A DNA stretch of 64,000 nt, taken from contig NZ_JACHJS010000001.1 in the NCBI RefSeq assembly GCF_014203755.1, positions 3,844,001-3,908,000 on the forward strand. The letters run 5' to 3'. Positions 7,094 to 13,917 of the stretch are shown piece after piece. The DNA is from Saccharothrix violaceirubra. Lineage in GTDB: Bacteria; Actinomycetota; Actinomycetes; Mycobacteriales; Pseudonocardiaceae. Each line of letters starts with the position of its first letter. Position 1 is the stretch's first letter. The position numbers and the translations under genes are program-made. Under the pieces are notes generated by a model. The model was not told the origin of the DNA. It saw nothing but the letters and a program-made list of their open reading frames with translations, and ran no database searches.

Positions 7094-9450
7094 CGCTTCC
7101 TCCCCTGCCGTCGGGTTTTCCGCGGGTCCTGGGGATGACCGGACAACCCCTCCAGGCGGACCTCGCCGATCGGCATCGGCAGGTAGAGGTCCCTGGCCCG
7201 GTCCAGTTCCCGCTCAGCCCGTGCGCGATCGGACTCCTCGTACCGGTGCCACGCCTTCTCCCAGCCGGGCGGGCACGGCACGGCGTCCGCCGGTCCGTAC
7301 ACCTTGTCGACCAACTCGGGCACCTCGCGCGGGCAGTGGATGATCTTTCGTCCCCGCACCAACGCCCAGGTGCGCGACAGGATGTAACGGGAGTAGACGG
7401 TGTACCGGGGGAACACCGGCGGCCCGTCGGTGTCGGTGACGCCCGTGATGCCCAGGACGAGCGGACCCCGTCGCGCATGCCGGTGGACGCGTCCCGCGCG
7501 TTGGATCAGCAGGTCGATCGGCGCGAGGTCGGTCAGCATCGCGTCGAAGTCCAGGTCGAGGCTCTGCTCCAGGACCTGGGTCCCCACCACGATCGCCGGT
7601 GTCCGCTGCCCGCCGGGGCCGTACTGCGCCTTGAGCCAGGCTTCCAGTTCGCGACGCTGTGCGCGGTCCAGTTGCCCGTGGATCAACTTCACCTTCGGGC
7701 GCTTTGCCTCGGGCAGCAGCGCTACGGCCTTGTCCACCTCGTCGTAGACGTGCTTGGCGCGGCCGACGGTGTTGTGGATCGAAGCCACACATCCGGCGCG
7801 CTTCACGAGCCACGGCACGATCTCGTCGTCGGATACGGGGTGGTCCAGCCGAACGTCCCGCTCCTGGTTGATCTCCGAGGTGTCCGCGCCCTCGGCGACG
7901 ACACCGGCGGCGTCGGCCACCGTGACGCGCGGGTAGTCGGCGCACCTCGGAACGTCGGCGACCGCGCTGGGCCGCGAGTCCGTCAGACCGGCCTGCCACG
8001 CCCTGGTCAACGCGTTACGGCGGCGGGTCGGCAACGTCGCCGACAGCACCACCACCGAGACCCCGAGTCGGCCCAGCCACATCAGCAGCCGCTCGAAAAG
8101 GGTCGTCATGTGCGTGTCGTAGGCGTGCACCTCGTCGAACACCACGACCTTGCCGGACAGCCCGCCCAGCCGCACGTAGCCGTGGCCGGTCCGGATGGCC
8201 GCGCGCAGCACCTGGTCGACGGTGCCCACACCCAGGGCGGCCAGCAGGCTTTTCTTGCGGGTGAACCACTCCCGGGCCGCCACGTCCGAGTCGTCCGGGT
8301 CGTCGCGGCCCACGTCGGAGGGCTCGATCGGCCGTTCCGCGAGGTGTTCGCGTGCCTCGGAGTGCACGAGCCTGATCGGGGTCCCATCCCCCGTTCGCTT
8401 GAGCATCTTCTCGAACTCGGCGAGGACCTGGTTGCTCGTGGCCTTCGTCGGCATGGCCACGTACACCCCGGCCGGGCCGAGGTCGCGGACCAGGGTCGCC
8501 GCGGCCTGGAACGCCAGGCGGGTCTTGCCCTCGCCGGTCGGTGCCTCGACGACCACGAGCGTCGGGCCGGTCCGGTCGGCCACGAGCCGTTCCACGGCCG
8601 CCTGCACCGGACGTGGATGATCGTGGTGCAGTGCCAAGAAACTCGTGTCCGTGGGCGGAACCCACCGGTCGATACCGGCCTTGGCCACGGCCTTGACCGC
8701 ACGCTCCCGCGCGGCCTTCGTGTAGGCCGCCAGGTCGACGGGTTCTTCGGGCGACTCGTAGTTGGAGACGTCCGACGCGATCCAGTCGGCGACCGTCGTC
8801 AGGGCGGCGAGCGTCAGACCCTCCACGACGCCGAACCCGACCCGTGACCACGGCAGGGTGCGGGGGTCGGGCAGTCCCAGGGCGTCCGCGACCTGAAGCA
8901 CCATGTCGTCCCGGAGCGCCGCCCAGGTCGTGCCGCCGAGGTCGTTGCGCGCCGCCCGTGCCTGCGTCACCGCCGAACTCTTCGGGAAGTAGCCGTGGTG
9001 GCCGCCGAGGGTCACGGCGATCTCGTCGGCCACGGCGAGGCCCGCGCCCCAGGACGTCAGCATGTCCTTGACGTGGACGGCGGTCACCAGGCCGTGCGGC
9101 ACGTCCACGCGTCGCACGCCGTCGACCTTGGCCACGAAACGGACGTCGTCGGCCTCGTCGAGGCGGACCGCGGCTTCCTCGCCCCTGATCCCCTGGAAGC
9201 CGGGCGAGCACTTGCCGATGTCGTGGATACCGCTCAGCAAGGCGATCCAGCCGTCGGCATCGCCCAACGGCGCGAATGCCGCCCGCAACGCGTCCCGGCA
9301 ACCCGGTCCCGACAACGACAACTCGCGTGCGACCGACGCGGTGTCGATCAGGTGGCAGATCAGCGGGTGGATGCCTTTGGACGTCCACTTACCCCACACC
9401 GCAGCCAATCCCCCATGTCCACCCGGCGATCCCCGACACCGGTGCGACAT
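7090..9450 (-). CDS. cas3: Cas3, HD nuclease-helicase of type I-E, lacking its C-terminal domain
   Basis: Cas3 is recruited by Cascade and degrades the target strand. The HD domain is at the N-terminus: H-L-I-D-T, then GIHDIGK and GGHHGYF. The helicase follows with Walker A (PTGEGKT), motif II (DEVH), motif III (SATLP) and motif VI (RAGRVHRHAR). All key residues appear intact. The ATG at 9450 gives 786 residues; a GTG at 9399 behind a GGGGGA run would give 769 and begins right at the conserved W-G-K-W. The protein stops about 40 residues after the region that precedes the C-terminal domain in usual Cas3 proteins, and the next gene appears to supply that domain. First gene of the cas operon. 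Confidence 0.93.
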   Translation of the reverse strand: MSHRCRGSPGGHGGLAAVWGKWTSKGIHPLICHLIDTASVARELSLSGPGCRDALRAAFAPLGDADGWIALLSGIHDIGKCSPGFQGIRGEEAAVRLDEADDVRFVAKVDGVRRVDVPHGLVTAVHVKDMLTSWGAGLAVADEIAVTLGGHHGYFPKSSAVTQARAARNDLGGTTWAALRDDMVLQVADALGLPDPRTLPWSRVGFGVVEGLTLAALTTVADWIASDVSNYESPEEPVDLAAYTKAARERAVKAVAKAGIDRWVPPTDTSFLALHHDHPRPVQAAVERLVADRTGPTLVVVEAPTGEGKTRLAFQAAATLVRDLGPAGVYVAMPTKATSNQVLAEFEKMLKRTGDGTPIRLVHSEAREHLAERPIEPSDVGRDDPDDSDVAAREWFTRKKSLLAALGVGTVDQVLRAAIRTGHGYVRLGGLSGKVVVFDEVHAYDTHMTTLFERLLMWLGRLGVSVVVLSATLPTRRRNALTRAWQAGLTDSRPSAVADVPRCADYPRVTVADAAGVVAEGADTSEINQERDVRLDHPVSDDEIVPWLVKRAGCVASIHNTVGRAKHVYDEVDKAVALLPEAKRPKVKLIHGQLDRAQRRELEAWLKAQYGPGGQRTPAIVVGTQVLEQSLDLDFDAMLTDLAPIDLLIQRAGRVHRHARRGPLVLGITGVTDTDGPPVFPRYTVYSRYILSRTWALVRGRKIIHCPREVPELVDKVYGPADAVPCPPGWEKAWHRYEESDRARAERELDRARDLYLPMPIGEVRLEGLSGHPQDPRKTRRQGRKR

Positions 9451-9463
9451 GGAAGCAGAAAAA

Positions 9464-9486
9464 CTCGCCGAGTTCCAATCGGCGAG
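9464..9486. other. Inverted repeat just upstream of cas3
   Basis: Perfect 8-bp arms CTCGCCGA and TCGGCGAG separated by 7 nt. It lies directly upstream of the chosen cas3 ATG, so it would sit in the 5' leader or be an operator. Function unknown. Confidence 0.45.
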
Positions 9487-9509
9487 ATCGATCCGGGGAT
9501 TTTCCAATC

Positions 9510-9530
9510 GACCCGGAATTCATCCGGGTC
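9510..9530. promoter_or_regulatory. Operator-like inverted repeat upstream of the cas operon
   Basis: Perfect 8-bp arms GACCCGGA and TCCGGGTC around a 5-nt AT-rich centre. It is located between the cas3 start and the terminator of the cupin gene, where the cas promoter must be. The short spacer and palindromic arms are typical of a repressor site; no regulator is known from the sequence. Confidence 0.4.
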
Positions 9531-9552
9531 GAATTCACCGGTCCGGGGTACC

Positions 9553-9586
9553 GCCCCGCCGGTCGACCCGAGACGACCGGCGGGGC
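9553..9586 (-). terminator. Hairpin terminator of the cupin gene
   Basis: Perfect 13-bp GC-rich stem (arms GCCCCGCCGGTCG and CGACCGGCGGGGC) with an 8-nt loop, starting 8 bases after the cupin stop on the minus strand. It separates that gene from the cas operon that follows on the same strand. Confidence 0.75.
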
Positions 9587-9593
9587 GGGGCCG

Positions 9594-10058
9594 TCACGGC
9601 GCGGTCGGACCGGTGGCCGAGCCGTAGTTGGGGCTCAGCGACAGGGCGCTGAAGCGGAACGGCCGGTCGACCCGGGTGAAGCCGAGCGGGCAGTGGCGCG
9701 TGCCGGCGGGCAGGTAGACCGAACCGCTGGTCGTGATCGTGTGGCGGACGCCCTCGATGTCCAGGTAGATCTCCGCGCCGAGGTCGTCCACGTCGTTCGG
9801 GTCGTTGCCGTGCCAGATCAGGACCTCGTCGTAGTCGTGCACGTGCTCCTTGACCCACTGCACGGGCTCGGAGCACTCGTTGATCCACGTGTAGGTCAGG
9901 TGGACCTTGCTCTCGGGCACGTCCTTCGACCGCATCAGGGCGAGCGCCGCGCCCACGTTGTCCGGGTCGGGCAGGCCCGCTTCGCCGCCCTCGTTGACGA
10001 GGTCGTCGAGGCAGCTCTGCATCTTCCTCACGAACAGGTGCTCGTACGGGCTGGTCAT
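9594..10058 (-). CDS. Cupin-fold protein of unknown function
   Basis: A 154-residue soluble protein. The start is ATG 10058, preceded by an overlapping GAGGAAGAGGG ribosome site; the extra six in-frame codons upstream are the ribosome site itself. The centre carries a cupin-like pattern: K-E-H-V-H-D-Y-D-E-V-L-I-W-H-G near residue 75 resembles cupin motif 1 (HxH...E) and VYLPAGTRHCPLGF near residue 120 resembles motif 2 (P-x-G-x-x-H). It could therefore bind a metal. Single-gene unit with its own hairpin terminator, between the cas operon and a divergent secreted protein. No substrate can be named. Confidence 0.65.
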   Translation of the reverse strand: MTSPYEHLFVRKMQSCLDDLVNEGGEAGLPDPDNVGAALALMRSKDVPESKVHLTYTWINECSEPVQWVKEHVHDYDEVLIWHGNDPNDVDDLGAEIYLDIEGVRHTITTSGSVYLPAGTRHCPLGFTRVDRPFRFSALSLSPNYGSATGPTAP

Positions 10059-10287
10059 CCGTCCCTCTTCCTCCACGTCGTCCCACTCGGCCGCTCCCGC
10101 CCGAGGCTAATCGGCTCCCCACGATCGGAAAGTCACTCAGCTCCGTCCCGGCCGGCACTCCACGTCCTTTCTCGACGGTTCCGTCCCACCGGATGGACCG
10201 ATGCGCCTACGGCGAAAGCACCACTACCGAAGGCGGACGGCGGACATTCCCGACGTCACGCCCTCTTCGGACGGTCGCTCGTGGACA

Positions 10288-10314
10288 TTCGACCGGCGAC
10301 GCCTGTGCTACTTT
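10288..10314 (+). promoter_or_regulatory. Possible promoter for a leaderless transcript
   Basis: TTCGAC at 10288 and TACTTT at 10309 are separated by 15 nt, a little short. The ATG of the next gene follows 7 bases after the -10-like box and has no ribosome site, as in leaderless actinobacterial messages. Weak evidence. Confidence 0.3.
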
Positions 10315-10321
10315 TCGCGGA

Positions 10322-10966
10322 ATGCGTTTAACTTCACCGCACAGTGACACTCCGGTCACCTTCGGCAAACTGTTCACCGCGTTCGCCCTCGGGCTCGCAC
10401 TCGTCCTTCTGGGGTCCGGCACGATCGCCCGGGCGGCGGCGCATGACGCCCGCCGGAACTGCGAGTGCTCGACCCCGTCGATCGACCGCTACCAGCAGTG
10501 GCTGGCCTCGGGCGAGGGCACGACCGTGCCGGCCACCGGCAGTCTGCTCGTCCGCGAGGGCCGCGGTTACGCCGCGAAGGTCCAGTTCCTCAAGGACGAA
10601 TGGCACGTGGTCGTCGTGTGGCTGGGCAACAAATTCGAATCCCAGGCCGACCTGTCCAAGTCGTCGGGTTTCTGGCTGACCTACAGCGCCACCGACGACC
10701 TCTACCTCCAGTTGCGCCCGGCGTCGCACTGGAGCGGTGGCGACAAATGGCTCGTGAAGATCCCGGCGACCGGGGGCAAGCGCGTCCAGAAATTCGTCGC
10801 CTTCACCGCCGACCAGTGGACGTGGCTGCCGGAACTGGGCAAGCCGGCGTACTCCTTCGAATCGGCGCTGACCGACGCCCGCGGTTTCGTGTTCGTGGGC
10901 AAGACCCCGAACCGGATCGACTTCCGGGGCCTGCGCATCGACCGCTACCAGCCGCCGTGCGTGTGA
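10322..10966 (+). CDS. Secreted or membrane-anchored protein of unknown function
   Basis: A 214-residue protein with a hydrophobic segment at about residues 18-37 (FALGLALVLLGSG...) followed by A-R-A-A-A, which reads as a signal peptide with a cleavage site. The mature part has a short Cys-rich start (C-E-C), alternating strand-like segments and many Trp/Tyr residues (WHVVVVWLGN, YLQLRPASHW, WTWLPEL), suggesting a beta-sandwich that may bind a carbohydrate or another ligand. No catalytic motif is visible. The start at 10322 has no ribosome site and may be leaderless. The gene stands alone, followed by a perfect terminator hairpin. Confidence 0.6.
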   Translation: MRLTSPHSDTPVTFGKLFTAFALGLALVLLGSGTIARAAAHDARRNCECSTPSIDRYQQWLASGEGTTVPATGSLLVREGRGYAAKVQFLKDEWHVVVVWLGNKFESQADLSKSSGFWLTYSATDDLYLQLRPASHWSGGDKWLVKIPATGGKRVQKFVAFTADQWTWLPELGKPAYSFESALTDARGFVFVGKTPNRIDFRGLRIDRYQPPCV

Positions 10967-10974
10967 GCTGAGCA

Positions 10975-11009
10975 CCGGGTGGTGGCGGTCGGGTACCGCC
11001 ACCACCCGG
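10975..11009 (+). terminator. Hairpin terminator of the secreted protein gene
   Basis: Perfect 15-bp stem (arms CCGGGTGGTGGCGGT and ACCGCCACCACCCGG) with a 5-nt loop, 8 bases after the stop codon. The following 190 bases to the KAP gene stop hold nothing recognisable. Confidence 0.8.
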
Positions 11010-11198
11010 GGATCGCCGGAATCCGGCACGGCGGACCGTTGCCGCGCGTGGCCCACGTCGACGGACTCGCCGTCGCCCGCAGGCGGCGGGAACCCGCTCG
11101 CCGACAGCAGCCGGTGGTGTGCCCGATGCGGTCCTTTGCCGGGCTTCACACCGAGTTCGTGCCGAAGGACCGGACCGCGCCGGGGAGGCCGCCCGGCA

Positions 11199-13520
11199 CT
11201 ACCGCCCGCCGGTCCGCAACCCGACCAGGTGGTTCCAGGCCAGGGTGGTCTCGTCCGCCATCCACCGACGCGCGTCGGCGATCCCGATCGCCACCGCACC
11301 GGTCCCCGACTCCTGGTCGACCTCCTGGCCGAACAGGTCCACGACCGTCTGGCAGAACAGCAGATAGCACGCCGCCTCGGCGCTCAGCTCGGTGATCGGT
11401 GTCGGATCGCCGTCGGCGCCGCGCCGCATCGCCTCGGCGATCGGCAACAGGTCGTCGACATCGGCGGACGCGGCCTGGCGCAGTGACTCCAGGAGGTCTC
11501 GCAGCCTTCCGGTCGTCTCGGCCGTATCCCGCGCGACCTGGCGGGCCGTGTGCGTGAACGCACGGATCTTGAGGTCGAGATCGCGACGCACCAGCAGCCG
11601 GGCCGCGTCGGCCAGGTGCCAGGGCCCCTTCTGCCGTTTGTGCGCGTCGTGCAGGGCGATGGCCGTGCGCCCGAGGTCACGCGGCAGGCCGCCGGACAGG
11701 CAGTGGCACAGCCACACGAACGGTTCCGGGATGCCGAGGGCACGCCGCGCGAGCCAGTCCCGCGACTCGTCCAGCGTGAACGGCCGCACGTCGATCATGG
11801 TGGTGAACGCGCTGTCGAACGCGTCCCGCGCCGGGATGCCGCGACGTTCGAACGCGGTGAGCGCGTCATCGGACATCGACACCAGGAACAGGCAGTGCCG
11901 GACGCCGAACACGCCCTTGATCTCGTTGAGGAAGCGCTGGGCCTCCTCCGGATCACCGATCTTGTCGACCTCGTCGATCGCGATGGTGACGCCGCTGAGC
12001 ACGCCGTGCCCGTCGACGAGCACGTCCACGACCAACGCCAGGAAGTCCCGGAGGCGGTCGACGACCTCGGGGTGGGTCCACGGTTGTTCGGTCTTCGCCA
12101 GGGACTTCGACCACCCCGCTTCCGTACCGATGGGCGCGCTGACCTTGCCGGACCAGCCCGACGTGTGCGTCTGGAGGAACCTGATCGTGCGCAGGTGCTG
12201 TTCCGCCACCTTGTGGAGCGCCTCGATCGGCGGGCCATGCCGCCTCGGACCCGGGGTCCTCTTGAGGCGTCGCCGCAGCGACGACACCAGCCAGGCCAGA
12301 AGCGGCCACCCCGTGAACAGCCACAGCGACCATGCCGCGCGCAACGCGAACCACAGGGTCAGCAGGGCCGCCACCACGCGCAGGTCGCCGGCGGACAGTC
12401 CGGCCCTGACGTTCGGGACGAGGTCGGCGGCGAACGCCGTCGCTTCCCGCACCACCACCCGCACATCACCGGTCCGGCCCCAGGCCAGGCCGGCGAAGCC
12501 GAGGGCGAACAGTGTGCGCACCGCCCAGCGGAGAACGTTGCCCAGGACGCGGGCGATCCGCGCCCTCGTCAGCCGTCGGGCGTACTCGCGCTTCCACAGC
12601 CGCCGCGTCTCGCTGCCGCTCCGGTCGTCGCGGTCGGCGAGCAGGTCCAGCACCGCCCGGCAGACGCACGCGTGCAGGTGCAGGACGAAGTCGCGCGCGT
12701 CGTAGCGGACCGGTGCACTGGTCAAGACGCCCAGCATCGGCTGACGACGCTCGTGCGTGAACTTGTTGTCCAACGCGTTCCTGATGATGGTGCTCTTCCC
12801 GACACCCCGGGTACCGGCCAGCCCCACCGCGCCCGGCAGGCGCCTGTTGACCTCTCGCTCACAAGCCTGGACCGCCGGCGTCTCCACCAGCGGTCCCTCG
12901 CCGGCGGGCAGCGAGAGGCTGTCCGCGTTGCGCAGTTCCAGCACGACGTCGAACGACGGTGTCGTCTGCGAACTCAGCCACTTCCGCAGCTCCGGGCGGA
13001 CCACCTCGTCCCGGAGCTTCTGGCGCAGGTCCCACCGCTCGCCGACGCCATCGGCGGTCAGGAACGCCAGCCGCACGGCCCAGCGGATGCCGTCCACGAA
13101 CTCCGTCGGCAACCCGATCATGGCGCAGACGTAGCAGATCGCCAGCACCAACGCGGTCACGCCCACGAACACGAGGTCCGGCATGCTCCCGCCGAACACC
13201 GCGAGCAGGCCGATCCAGCCGAGGAAGGCCGCCGGGGCGACGATCAGCGACCGGCGTTCCACCTTCGTCGGCTGCCAGTCCAGCGGCCACCACTCCGGTT
13301 TGTCGCGGCGGTGCCGTTCGACGTCCGCGTCCGCGGTCGCCACCGGCGCGGACAGCTCGTACGCCTGCTCCACCACCGACGGGGTTCGCGACACCTTCGT
13401 GACGACGTCGGCGGGATTGAGCTTGAGCCGGTCGATCTCCTCGTCGAACTCGTCCTCGTCCAGGACCTTCCAGAGCGCCTCGATCAACTCGCTCGACACC
13501 CGGGCCTGATGTCGCGTCAT
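11199..13520 (-). CDS. KAP-family P-loop NTPase with membrane segments
   Basis: A 773-residue protein starting at an ATG with a clear ribosome site (GGGAGGGA). Walker A is GTRGVGKST near residue 235-244 and Walker B is IAIDEVDKI near residue 510. The 270 residues between them contain at least two hydrophobic segments (around 330-350 and 385-410), and two more lie at about 92-140. Membrane helices inserted between Walker A and Walker B are the defining feature of KAP NTPases (Kidins220/ARMS, PifA), some of which act in phage exclusion. It has an N-terminal cytoplasmic helix region and a C-terminal helical domain. Single gene; its partners, if any, are not evident. A defence role is inferred from family and neighbourhood. 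Confidence 0.8.
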   Translation of the reverse strand: MTRHQARVSSELIEALWKVLDEDEFDEEIDRLKLNPADVVTKVSRTPSVVEQAYELSAPVATADADVERHRRDKPEWWPLDWQPTKVERRSLIVAPAAFLGWIGLLAVFGGSMPDLVFVGVTALVLAICYVCAMIGLPTEFVDGIRWAVRLAFLTADGVGERWDLRQKLRDEVVRPELRKWLSSQTTPSFDVVLELRNADSLSLPAGEGPLVETPAVQACEREVNRRLPGAVGLAGTRGVGKSTIIRNALDNKFTHERRQPMLGVLTSAPVRYDARDFVLHLHACVCRAVLDLLADRDDRSGSETRRLWKREYARRLTRARIARVLGNVLRWAVRTLFALGFAGLAWGRTGDVRVVVREATAFAADLVPNVRAGLSAGDLRVVAALLTLWFALRAAWSLWLFTGWPLLAWLVSSLRRRLKRTPGPRRHGPPIEALHKVAEQHLRTIRFLQTHTSGWSGKVSAPIGTEAGWSKSLAKTEQPWTHPEVVDRLRDFLALVVDVLVDGHGVLSGVTIAIDEVDKIGDPEEAQRFLNEIKGVFGVRHCLFLVSMSDDALTAFERRGIPARDAFDSAFTTMIDVRPFTLDESRDWLARRALGIPEPFVWLCHCLSGGLPRDLGRTAIALHDAHKRQKGPWHLADAARLLVRRDLDLKIRAFTHTARQVARDTAETTGRLRDLLESLRQAASADVDDLLPIAEAMRRGADGDPTPITELSAEAACYLLFCQTVVDLFGQEVDQESGTGAVAIGIADARRWMADETTLAWNHLVGLRTGGR

Positions 13521-13917
13521 GTGTCCCTCCCACCGGTGGCGGCGAGGATGGTGCCGTAGCGGACCGCGTCTCCGCCTCCGGTCCGGTCCGCTTCACCCGG
13601 TCGGCCGCCCCGGAAGCCAGGCGACCCGACTCCGGGGTCGACGGATCGAGGCGCGGCGGCGTCCGATCGGGAGTAGTCAACCAACCGAAGGAACCCTCGC
13701 AACGACCTGGCCGGACCCGCGCGTCGTCGCGCGGTCCGTATGTCGCACCCGGCCCCGGAAACGACTCCGCGACGCGCCCATGTCCCGCGACCGCACCGAC
13801 TTCGGGTACCGCCGTTCGTCCTACCACCCGCGAGGGAGCGCTCCCGGACCGATCTTGACCGGGGCTCGGTGCGGTCGTGAGGATGCGGGCCGTGTCGCCG
13901 CACGCCGAAGAACGGAC
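13521..13917. other. 397-bp intergenic region between divergent genes
   Basis: No convincing gene. It must hold the promoters of the KAP gene (minus) and of the GH3 gene (plus). A near-perfect inverted repeat lies at 13713-13737 (GGACC/GGTCC with GCGCG/CGCGC inner arms and a TCGT loop) and could be an operator or a short hairpin. The open frame that runs through this region into GH3 lacks coding character. Confidence 0.5.

Noticed and set aside
7085..7100. A frameshift error joining cas3 to the small downstream gene.
   Set aside because: The small gene has its own strong ribosome site and the same GTGA overlap seen at the next three junctions, so a natural split is more likely; resequencing would settle it.
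9400..9600. A CRISPR array upstream of cas3.
   Set aside because: Only single inverted repeats are present; no 28-29-nt direct repeats with spacers were found.
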